Of a DNA stretch of 64,000 bases, positions 23,466-34,000 are shown one piece after another. This stretch comes from Tubulanus polymorphus (Eukaryota > Nemertea > Palaeonemertea > Tubulaniformes > Tubulanidae). The stretch covers positions 1 through 64,000 of the forward strand of contig NW_027437449.1 of the NCBI RefSeq assembly GCF_964204645.1, written 5' to 3'. Positions within the stretch are counted from its first letter, which is position 1. The number at the start of each line of letters is the position of its first letter. Below the pieces are notes generated by a model, which was not told the DNA's origin, did no database searches, and saw only the letters and a program-made list of their open reading frames with translations. A program made the translations under genes and the position numbers.

Positions 23466-24788
23466 GATTTACTGAACCCGGTCCGGACTGACTGAACCGG
23501 TCCGGACTGGCTGAGCTTGGTCCGGACTGACTGAACCCTGTCCGGACTGACTGAACCCTGTCCGGACTGGCTGAGCCTGGTCCGGACTGACCAAAATCGG
23601 TCGAGACTGACCAAACCCGGTCTGGACTGACTGAGCTTGGTCCGGACTGGCTGAACCCTGTCCGGACTGGCTGAACCCTGTCCGGACTGACTGAGCCTTG
23701 TCCCGACTGACTGAACCCTGTTCGGACTGACTGAGCCTGGTCCGGGCTGGCTGAGCGTGGTCCAGACTGACTGAACCCTGTCCGGACTGGCTGAGCTTGG
23801 TCCAGACTGACTGAACCCTGTCCGGACTGACTGAACCCTGTCCGGACTGGCTGAGCCTGGTCCGGACTGACCAAAATCGGTCGAGACTGACCAAACCCGG
23901 TCTGGACTGACTGAGCTTGGTCCGGACTGGCTGAACCCTGTCCGGACTGACTGAGCCTTGTCCGGACTGACTGAACCCGCTCCGGACTGGCTGAGCCTGG
24001 TCCGGACTGACCAAAATCGGTCGAGACTGACCAAACCCGGTCTGGACTGACTGAGCTTGGTCCGGACTGGCTGAACCCTGTCCGGACTGACTGAGCCTTG
24101 TCCGGACTGACTGAACCCGCTCCGGACTGGCTGAGCCTGGTCCGGACTGACCAAAATCGGTCGAGACTGACCAAACCCGGTCTGGACTGACTGAGCTTGG
24201 TCCGGACTGGCTGAACCCTGTCCGGACTGGCTGAGCCTGGTCCGGACTGACCAAAATCGGTCGAGACTGACCAAACCCGGTCTGGACTGACTGAGCTTGG
24301 TCCGGACTGGCTGAACCCTGTCCGGACTGACTGAGCCTTGTCCCGACTGACTGAACCCTGTTCGGACTGACTGAGCCTGGTCCGGGCTGGCTGAGCGTGG
24401 TCCAGACTGACTGAACCCTGTCCGGACTGGCTGAGCTTGGTCCAGACTGACTGAACCCTGTCCGGACTGACTGAACCCTGTCCGGACTGGCTGAGCCTGG
24501 TCCGGACTGACCAAAATCGGTCGAGACTGACCAAACCCGGTCTGGACTGACTGAGCTTGGTCCGGACTGGCTGAACCCTGTCCGGACTGACTGAGCTTGG
24601 TCCAGACTGACTGAACCCGGTCCGGACTGGCTGAGCTTGGTCCAGACTGACTGAACCCGGTCCGGACTGGCTGAGCCTGGTCCGGACTGACCAAAATCGG
24701 TCCAGACTGACTGAACCCTGTCCGGACTGACTGAGCTTGGTCCGGACTGGCTGAACCCGGTCCGGACTGACCAAACCCGGTCCGGATC
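23466..24788. repeat. 20-bp minisatellite with higher-order structure downstream of LZTFL1
   Basis: About 66 units of GGTCCGGACTGACTGAACCC type. Variant units recur in fixed order: the CCAAAATCGGTCGAGACTGA pair starts at about 23591, 23871, 24011, 24151, 24251 and 24511, showing block duplications of 100-280 bases. The array is open in several minus-strand frames purely because the unit lacks stops. Confidence 0.97.
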
Positions 24789-25300
24789 CTCTCACAGTCC
24801 AGTTTAAATTCAATAGTTAGTGACAAGATTGATTTTTACCAATAAGTTTTTTTTTACTAATAATGTATTTAATTGTAATTATCTATATATGAATGAACTA
24901 ACCTAAAAATGATTCCAGAATGAATTGTCTGCCTCCGTAAATCACCCTATGACATCATCAAATTACTAATCTAGTTTCAGTCAAAACTCGAGTAGACAAA
25001 TTGATGATGTCATAAGGGGATAAATGAAAGGGTTGGCAACTCCGGTCTCGAACCTGGTTAGATTATACCATCATTCAAAAGTTAAGTCCTGCCATATGTC
25101 CGACATTTAGGCATACTGTGTTGTATTGTGTGTAGCCGTCCAGTTTTTCTATAAAAAATAAAAAATTTCAAAAAAGGAAATTGTTAGTTAATTGATTAGT
25201 TAGCAGTGGAATTTGTGGGATTCGAACCTTAATAGATCCGAAAATGAATAAATGACGACGCAAATACGATTGACTCATTTATCTGATCAATAATTATGAA
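24789..25300. other. intergenic, inverted-repeat segment
   Basis: No gene recognised. CACCCTATGACATCATCAAATT (24947 on) pairs with AATTGATGATGTCATAAGGGG (about 25001-25021), a hairpin-forming segment with a relative at 9467-9590. Confidence 0.45.
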
Positions 25301-25320
25301 TTTGACGAAAAAAAATGATG

Positions 25321-25438
25321 TGTCAGAAGTGGGATTCGAACCCACGCCCACATTCGTGGACCAGAACGCTCGCTACCCGTATTCGGGCAAGGTAGGATAC
25401 CTTGAGTCTGGCGCCTTAGACCGCTCGGCCATCCTGAC
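25321..25438 (-). tRNA. tRNA-Leu(CAA) with 34-nt intron
   Basis: On the minus strand GTCAGGATGGCCGAGCGGTC starts a canonical leucine tRNA. The acceptor stem GTCAGGA pairs with TTCTGAC before discriminator A. The anticodon arm reads CCAGA-CTCAAG, then a 34-nt intron, then T-TCTGG, so the anticodon is CAA. A variable arm and the T-arm GTGGGTTCGAATCCCAC follow. Removing the intron leaves 84 nt, normal for tRNA-Leu. Animal tRNA-Leu(CAA) genes typically carry an intron at this place (between 37 and 38). An eight-T run immediately 3' on the minus strand (about 25307-25314) serves as the Pol III terminator. Confidence 0.97.
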
Positions 25439-26985
25439 AACTGATTACTGATGAGCGTTCGGTTAATTATATTCATAAACACAGACAGATTTCCTAAACT
25501 GCACTTATTTATTCAATAAAGTTAGTGAGTAATGTTAAAAATTCGTGCTGTGATTGAACAGCAACTGTTTCTTAAAACTGAGCATTTAGAAAACAAATCG
25601 AAATCAAGCTATATTCAACACGATATGATTAGTTCCACAGTGTGTTGATAGATGGCAGCAACGATTGGTGCCGCGCGGGGATTTCAAATACTCTGGGAAT
25701 ATTTTGATAAGGCAGCTTGGAATGATTCGAAAAGGCAATAATCTTATAATAGAAATGCTTGAGTAACCATGTTTGATATCAAATCGATTGTGTGAAGTCA
25801 CTTCAACCTTCGATAGGTCGAGGAAACATTTCTACCGCAACAACGACGCCGATCCGGGTCTCTGGTGGCCTCCAGTCAGATCGCTGACCCCCAGCCCAAT
25901 AACAGAAGAGAGGGAACCAGCCCTAGATCAATTATTTAATTTTAGAACCGCCGCTCAGTCAGTTTTTTTCAGGCTGACGAACGACTACCCCGTCGAATCA
26001 CGAATGCACCATAATCTCCGCCAGGAATTTGACCCACATTCTATCGGACCCGAACTTGAAACACAGACCCGGTCGTCTCTGATCAGGGTCTATATTTGTT
26101 GTTCACCTAGAACCCTTATTGTCTGCCACGTCAGGCTTGACACGGCATCGGTATATGATCGATCGTTGTGGTTGGAATCGTCGAACGACGGATGGGGATC
26201 TGGTGACTATTTGACTGCCAGGACTGGGTGAAATTTTTGTTGATAACTTCAAAACTAGGTAAATACTAAATAAACATTATTTCATGGCACAGAAATAATG
26301 AGGTCAACAAGGTAATGAGATAATGATAGCGAAACCGCGAGCGAGCCGGTGGAACTCTGCGCGGCGCCGGCCTCCAGAGTCACTGTACTGAGACAGAGTC
26401 ACTGTTTACTGAAATTACGGAGGAATTAGTCACTCGTCGTGTCCTGTGACGTGAATAATAATTTATGTGGTGCGATTAAAAACGTTTTAATTCATTGACA
26501 AACGAGACGAGAACTGGTTTTTATAGGACACCAGACGATCAGTAAACACTGCACTGAGTCGTGTATTACACGGTATAGACAGTGACAGCACACAGCGCTA
26601 TTGCACAGCGCTATAGTACTGCCACTGTGTGCTGACTCATTATATCAGGTATTGTGTCATTTTAGCTACTGCTGCTGTATCGGGGAGCAATTTCACACTG
26701 ACTTATCTGTACACAGGTAATGTACACTGACTCCATGTTCACCCAATGACGTCATCAAATTACCTGCTGATATTTTCTTGAAACCACCACCGTTATGAAG
26801 TGTGATAGGGAGATAGTTAGGGGAGGGGACTGAGGTACGTGTGGCCCCGCCAACTGTTTTGATTCAGGTCTAATGTGATTTCAGTGATTGATTGGTCTGT
26901 GATGTGTTAGCAGGAGGAGGAGAGCGGACCAAGAGGGGACTGAGGAAAGAAGCGCGGGACCCGGTGGTCACAGTACTGCGCAGTT
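25439..26985. other. intergenic / upstream region of the membrane-protein gene
   Basis: No gene I can support. 25800-26230 is more GC-rich and holds a 150-codon frame without an ATG or family resemblance, perhaps a decayed element. 26583-26635 contains an imperfect inverted repeat (CAGCACACAG...CTGTGTGCTG). 26300-26980 is probably promoter and 5' UTR of the next gene. Confidence 0.4.
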
Positions 26986-27774
26986 ATGGATATCGACGCG
27001 CGTGAAATAGAGACGTTATCTTGTCGACGTAAAACAATCTACGCCAGTCACGGATTAAGTATCGGATTCTCTGTGATTCTCATTATCGGTAACATTTTAC
27101 TGATTGTCGTGAAGACCTATCTGAATTTAGTTTACCTGGGTGTCGCGTGTGGCGCTGTAAGCATTCTATCTAGTTGTATTGATATATTAATCGCCTCGCG
27201 GAGACACGACGCTCAATGTCGCGTTTGTAGAATTCTCTATTACTGTTTAGAGATGTTCAGTATTTTAGGTTGCGCTGTTTTTACCGGATTCAGTTTCTCG
27301 TGGCACTATTTCGCTCGCGCGGACGGCACCGCGTCACGACTATCACTGGCGGATAAATCGTTTCGAGTCGGTGGTCGTCGCACGGAGAAACTAATCTTGC
27401 ACTATTTAATTCTCGGCTGTTGTTGTTTGCTGTTTGTGTTGATAATGATTAAACTGTGTTGTATCGGTTCAATGGCGAAGGTCGAACGGAAGAACGCGAT
27501 ACGCATGCGCAACGCTTACGAACGAAGTTCCGGCGCTGGATCACGTGTTTATGATGAGAGAGTGAGCGCTCAGAGTCGGTGGAGTTCACAACCTGCCGAT
27601 AGACTTATGCAGTATCATCAACCCCCCAGTACCGTGTCTTACCTACAGCCTACAGCGCCTCCTAGTGGAGGAGGGGAATATCCATCCTATAACCCGGTGT
27701 ATGATCCTCAGTTACAGCGACGTCAAACAGATGAACATCCGCCATCTTACGAGGAAGCGATGAGTGTCATATGA
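26986..27774 (+). CDS. four-pass membrane protein with PPxY tail, unrecognised family
   Basis: A 262-aa protein in one uninterrupted exon with an ATG shortly after a GC-rich leader. Four hydrophobic segments are visible at about residues 22-43, 47-70, 83-106 and 136-160. A Cys-rich loop (CRVCRILYYC) sits before the third, and a cluster CCCLLF lies in the fourth. The cytosolic tail is basic after the last segment, then Pro/Tyr/Gln-rich, with EYPSY (231-235), NPVYDP and PPSYEEA (252-258). PPSY is a WW-domain ligand typical of NEDD4-type ligase adaptors, and the last residues (SVI) could bind a PDZ domain. I do not recognise the family; tetraspan TMEM-type proteins with PPSYEEA tails are the nearest layout. 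AATAAA at 28392 and 28413 mark likely 3' ends. Confidence 0.85.
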   Translation: MDIDAREIETLSCRRKTIYASHGLSIGFSVILIIGNILLIVVKTYLNLVYLGVACGAVSILSSCIDILIASRRHDAQCRVCRILYYCLEMFSILGCAVFTGFSFSWHYFARADGTASRLSLADKSFRVGGRRTEKLILHYLILGCCCLLFVLIMIKLCCIGSMAKVERKNAIRMRNAYERSSGAGSRVYDERVSAQSRWSSQPADRLMQYHQPPSTVSYLQPTAPPSGGGEYPSYNPVYDPQLQRRQTDEHPPSYEEAMSVI

Positions 27775-28430
27775 ACTCCTCACACCAAAATCTGTGAACG
27801 ATTTTTGAAGTGAATTAAACTCAAACTAGAAACTAGTGTGTTATTGAATATATAAGTAAGTTTAATTGGATAAATCGTCACATTACTGAAGTCATCTCTA
27901 TTTTTGAGACCCAATTTGTATTTCTAATTCGATTTCATGTATAAGTCATCTTTTAAATAAGTCGTCGACATCATCCCGACTCAATCGACTTCCATTTTCT
28001 AATCAAATCCTATCGATAACGAGAAGGTTGTGAAATCGGAGGAACTGGGACTCAGCAAAATAACAATATTATTCGCGCGCGCGAGTTTTAGTTTCTAGAA
28101 TCGTAAACAGATGACCTCAGAAATTGGAGATATCTTCAAAATAAAACAGCACGAAATGACTTCAAATTGATGATCTATAGAATAATGGTTATATACGGGA
28201 GCTTCCAGAGAACATGTCTATTAAAAGACATTTTTCGAGTTTAAGTCATAACTAGTTTTCTCAGTTAAATGTGATTTTCGAGGTTGGAGTTTATTCCGAG
28301 TCGGAATTAACCTCGAAATTTTTTTTAAAGTAGATATGTCCCCAAGAGGCTTCCGTTGTTATAAATTGTTGAATCGAATTCTGTTTTATGTAATAAATTT
28401 CTATGTTTTTGCAATAAAACTATTTTTCAC
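27775..28430 (+). other. 3' UTR of the membrane-protein gene
   Basis: AT-rich, no coding potential; two AATAAA signals at 28392-28397 and 28413-28418. Confidence 0.55.
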
Positions 28431-29280
28431 TGTTACGAATTAAGAAAACCTGTAACTGTACTGTTTGTAGTTGATTTTCAATTAAAAATGTCTCAGGTGA
28501 AAACTGTATTTCGGAATGAAATATTGATAATGTTTTGCGCTTTTTACAAAGGATGAATCCCAGAATGAAACTCGCTGTAACCTAGAATACGGTTTGTACT
28601 GTAGGTTTCGAAACCAGTAGTTGACATATGAAATGCGTGTATAATTGAAGATCTATGAACTTTTCAACTTTTTTTCATTTGCTCGGGTTGTAAATTATAT
28701 GTTCAACTTTGCCGCTCGATAGTTCCTCGTTCCGATGCGTATATAGCCCTGAAGGCTTCGAAGTTAATTAGAGAGAACTTCAAACAACCACCATCTCATC
28801 TATCCTGATATCTAAAACCCGATCGATTCCTCTGAATCATCATTCCTCGTTTCAAAATACATATCTACCTGCATATTTAATTTCTGCATATTTGCATATT
28901 TTATTTCTCTTTTTCTGAAAGTTTCTAGATATTTCTCATTTTGACAGTTCAATGCCAACGCCTGTAACTGACATGTTGCGCAGAAACTTTAAACTGGGTT
29001 CAGTGACTCAAAGGTTCTTTCAAACATGCGCAATTTACAAATAGTGTGTAATTCCAAAAAGTGTCCTCAAATCTTAAAGACTGATTTTAAGTAGATTAAT
29101 TGGCTATATTAGTAAAGGATCTACACCGGCCCTAAATCTAGGGGTCAGTTGGTTGCACAGACATGGCTGAGATTTAAGACCAGTCTAACACCATCTTAGT
29201 TCCTTAAAAAATCGAACAACCTTAGACCAACTTAAAGCTTCAATTCGCGTTTGCAATTCGACTCTGGGGTTAAAGTTAAA
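28431..29280. other. intergenic, nothing recognised
   Basis: AT-rich unique sequence without ORFs of note, RNA genes or clear repeats. Confidence 0.5.
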
Positions 29281-29592
29281 CGCGGTTATAACGAGGTTCC
29301 GCTGTATATAGAACTATCGGTTATAGCGAACAGATTTTCTGGTCTCCTGAAGTTCGTTGTAACGAGGTTCCGCTGTATATAGAACTACCGGTTATAACGA
29401 GGTTCCGCTGTATATAGAACTATCGGTTATAACGAGGTTCCGCTGTATATAGAACTATCGGTTATAACGAGGTTCCGCTGTATATAGAACTATCGGTTAT
29501 AACGAACAGATTTTCTGGTCTCCTGAAGTTCGTTGTAACGAGGTTCCGCTGTATATAGAACTATCGGTTATAACGAACAGATTTTCTGGAAG
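29281..29592. repeat. ~41-bp / 92-bp nested tandem repeat
   Basis: Core CGGTTATAACGAGGTTCCGC plus TGTATATAGAACTAT repeats six times. In some units an insert ACAGATTTTCTGGTCTCCTG is added, giving a longer alternating period. Confidence 0.92.
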
Positions 29593-29915
29593 TTCGCTGT
29601 TGTTTTTTCCAAAATGCAAAAGTAATCATGTAACTAAAATTTGAACTGCCTAAATTTACCAATTTGTCGGGTCGAATTCCAAGCCTATTCATTTCACCCA
29701 AAACTCAAATATTTCTGAAAATATATCAATAGTTGAGAATTCAAAATTCTGAACTGACTGAATGAAATCGATAATTAGATTATATATGACGTCATCACTG
29801 TAGTTCTAGTAAATATTTCTTGCACTGAATTCGTGTGTGAAAAATATCTTCGTTTTATTAAATGAATTTGACGATCTTTTACTTCTAGCAAGTAACATGG
29901 AATCTAGATATATAC

Positions 29916-30837
29916 TGTCATGATCGCAGTTCTGACATTTTGAACTTATTTTGATATTTGAAATTATTAACTTATAGTTGGAATTATTAACTTCATTTCA
30001 ATTGAATTATAATTATGATAAAGCATCTTTTGGAATTAATATCATTGATATCAACAGTAAGTAATAGTATTATGGATGCAACCCTTCTTACTATCCTCAC
30101 AGGCTTCTTACTATCCTCACACGGTTTTTTATACCTAGTTCCTGCATTGTGCCATCATCGCACAATGCAGGAACTAGGTATAAAAAACCGTGATCACGAA
30201 CAAAGTCTTAAGATGTTCACTTTCCGTGTTAGAAGTCATTTATTTCGTCGTATAGTGTAAAATCCTTTTCACAGTCATATCATATCAAGTTGAAGTTTAT
30301 TATTTAATTTTGCGTACAGTTACGGTAATAAAACTAACTGCAGATAGTGAAAATTTGTTTTAAATACAAGCGTTGGCTTTTCCAAAAATCCAAATGAAAC
30401 CAACCCCGCAAGTTAAGTGCGGGGGTATTTTATACCCAAATATCACATGACCAAGTGTCACGTGATTTTAACTAGTGATTTTAGTGGAGGAAAGCTTAGG
30501 AATGATATCATGATTTTGCAGCTCAGAAACTGGCATCCCTTCAAAACCCTGGAATCTTTAATTACTGGACCATGTCCGGTTGTTTGTTCAAACTGTACTG
30601 ATATCAACAGGTTAACAGTACTTGGACACAGCAGTTCATTTGAACTTTACCTGTGAGGATAGTAAGAAGGGTTGCATCCATAATACTATTACTTACTGTT
30701 GATATCAATGATATTAATTCCAAAAGATGCTTTATCATAATTATAATTCAATTGAAATGAAGTTAATAATTCCAACTATAAGTTAATAATTTCAAATATC
30801 AAAATAAGTTCAAAATGTCAGAACTGCGATCATGACA
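29916..30837. mobile_element. 922-bp element with perfect 188-bp terminal inverted repeats
   Basis: Bases 29916-30103 and 30650-30837 are exact reverse complements over all 188 positions when compared by eye. The termini begin TGTCATGATCGC. The flanks both read ATAC (29912-29915 and 30838-30841), a plausible 4-bp target-site duplication. The 546-base interior encodes no transposase and includes a separate perfect hairpin. This fits a young non-autonomous DNA transposon. It ends 182 bases before the receptor gene's first ATG. Confidence 0.88.
30120..30192. repeat. perfect 33-bp inverted repeat with 7-nt loop
   Basis: Arms 30120-30152 and 30160-30192 are exact reverse complements around CATCATC, inside the 188-bp TIR element. 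If transcribed it would form a long perfect hairpin. Confidence 0.95.
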
Positions 30838-31019
30838 ATACATATCACTAATTGAGCAACTGATCTGTCGGCGAAAAATATTACAAATATACACAAAATT
30901 GGTATCGGTTTCAAAATAATTGCAGCAGCGACGAAAAATATCTATTTCAAAGAATTCTCAGCGAATTTTCTGATTGGACGAACTGTTATTTGTGATCGCT
31001 TGTTATTCGACGAAAAGAT

Positions 31020-34000
31020 ATGCGAACTATAGTGAATGATTCGGTTCATTCTGTCGTGTTGATGCTGTTCGGTATGGATCGACTGAGAGCGCTGTTTATA
31101 GCGTCGCTGATCGTCTGGCGAGTTAACATCGCACACGCTGATCTGTCTGACTCTGTGACGGTCAGTTCGTCTTGTAGCAACACTTGGTACCCCGTCGATT
31201 CTACGTCCGGTTACATCGTTTCACCGAATTACTCGTCGTTAACGCACGGTGTTGAATGTCGTTGGTTCGTCAACAGCTCTTTACCGGGAACTTTCAACAT
31301 CAAACTATACTACGACATCGAGCCGTCGATATTCTGTAGTGATAACTACCTTATCGTCGGTGAGTCCGATAACAGATTCTGCGGCGAAGGAAAACATGAA
31401 ATCCGCCGTAACGATTCGATCTCGTTGATGTTTAGAAGTAACGTCGATGGTGCGCGGGGTAGTCGGGTTTATATCATATATCGTTTTGAACGAAACAATT
31501 TGAATTTGATTCACAACTGCAGATTCACAATGAACAGATTACAAACATCGACAGGATACAAATTTGCAATGTATTTATATCGTTGTAAATTATATTTGGA
31601 ATGGATCGGGATCCCAGATGGTTTTGGTTTTGGTATGAATTTGACGTTTACACAGATAGATTTCGGATTATTTCCTGGCGCTGATTCAGTGACAACTGTT
31701 CAAATTTACGACGGATGGAACACCAGTGAACCTATAGCTGTTATACCAGAACAAACCGGACATCCACCATCATCATTTTATACTAAAACCAACAAAGCCA
31801 TTATTTACTTAAATGATCGATCGTCTGTTAAATCACAACTATCAGTTCAGATGTATAGAATATCTGATTGGAACGTCTTTAATCCGTTAATTCAACTCTC
31901 TAATAACGAATCTGGAGTGCTCATTCCTGGTGTCAACAGTTTACACGTAATAACTCGATCAAAACACTTACACTGCTGGTCTATCAAAGTGCAGGTGTTA
32001 CAGTACGTCGTCTTCAACTGGACACGTGATCTCAGCACATCCGGTGACGTCATCGGTGTTTATAAACTAGAAGGGTTACGCGTTGTAGGAACTGGTATTT
32101 TACTCGGTTACAACTACCTGGAATCACTGAGTGTTAAATCTGACGGCTTTCTCGTCATACTGTGCGTTTTAATAAGACCAGATGTTTTACAATCGAATGT
32201 AAAAATTGATTATGAAGTGATATCTATTTCTATAAGAGACGTACAAGTTCACAAACCCTGGGTGAGTAAAAATAATTACTCAACTTCATCGGATAATGGA
32301 CATTTTGTGAACCTTTCGTGATTTTCAAAAACCTTTTTAAACATTAAATCTCTCATTCGAAAATGGTGAACACTTCGTTTTTACAAAAAAAAAATCATTT
32401 TTGAAAATAAGGAAAATAACATTCTGTTAATGGACAATTGTTCATATTTTGTAGATACTTGGCATTGATGGCGGTATTGGAAGTTTGACTCCTGGAAATC
32501 TGTTCCAGAAGACAACGATGGCAGCATTGATGTATCGTATAAACACATTAGAATTTAAACACAAAGTTGATATCTATAATCGTGGAATCAAACTAAAAGT
32601 CTTATCAGAGACGTGCGAGAGAGCTGGTTTTTATATATATGATGGTGGTAATTTTACAGCTAGACGCTATGGTCCGTATTGTCCTGGTGACGAATACGGT
32701 CGTGACGTCTTCGGTCTGGTTACATCAGGAGGACCGGTTACTGTAGTAGGATACGCTTATAACTGGGAGAATTGGGTCCCAGTGCGAAGAACGCCACTCG
32801 AATCATTGATAGAATATTCGGCAGCAGCTCTCAGATTCAATCCTACTGACTGTGACGGGTATGTTCTACAGGAAGGAGAAAATCAGATCAATATGACGTC
32901 AAACTGTCTGGTGATTACACCTGAAAACCGGCGCCTTCCTTTAGAAAACATTTATATATTATCAGAATATGAATATCAAATGGTGACATGTTTTTATGCA
33001 CAATTCGGGCAGTGTGGCAGCAAAATGAGTTTATCAAATCAGTTTCTCGGTGAGAGATCCGTATTAAACACATTGCAGCCCTTCAACAAATATGGATCCA
33101 GGGATAATGAATTCATAGTTACACTACGTCGTAAATGTCAAGTAGAAAAAAAACCTACACCATTTGCTCCTCATTTTTCTTCATTATACCCACAGAGGGA
33201 TGAATGTGGAATCTTATTACCAGCGAACAAGCTAACGGCTTTGTATGCTTCGGGATATTCTTATTACAGCTTTGAAAACCCGATAGAAAATAATCGAATT
33301 CAATATTACAGATTTATCATCAAATCTATCGATACTTTACCATGCAGTAAATTATCTAGGTTAGATAAAGATGAAGTTCTTTTCAAGGAACGAATACATG
33401 ACGTTAAGAGTATCGAGATCATTTCAGGAGGCTACAATATATTTCGTAGAGTTACTCGTGTTCCTAATAGCGAAACCGAACATCAAACTGAAATATGCGG
33501 AGCTAATGCTAAACGTGGAATTATATTTTATAGTTTAATGGACAACGAATTGTATTTTGAGATAAAAAGTGTTCACTTACATTACCGAATACAATACAAA
33601 TTAGTAGAAGAGTCGTTACAAATAAAAAAATTTGATAAAATCCATTGTAAATCAGGATTTCTAGATTCAGGAATTTCCTGCGTCAAATACATCAGAGATG
33701 AACGTCTGAATTGGGAGAACGCTGAAATGTACTGTCGACAGAAATACGGAGGACATCTTCTCAGTATCAACTCTGAACAGGAAATGATTTCTGTAAAAAG
33801 ATTATTCGCCACAAAACTGCTTAGAAAGGGATATACCCAGGAGGCGCTTATAATGATGATCGGGCTAAAATTCAAGGTAACTTCCAAAAGTAAGAAAAAA
33901 GGACAAATGGAGTAAAATTTAACGCGGATTTGAATCAAAATACTCCCAAAATTGATGCATTCCTAAACAGAATCAATGCAAACAATATTGAAAAGATAAT

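Noticed and set aside
23402-24826. 474-, 451- and 261-codon minus-strand frames (SPDQAQSVRTGF repeats)
   Set aside because: Three overlapping frames of the same 20-bp array; because the unit is not a multiple of three the same peptide repeats appear in each frame, a hallmark of non-coding repeat.
25773-26231. 150-codon frame after the tRNA
   Set aside because: No ATG at its start, no recognisable family, no splice context that joins it to a neighbour.
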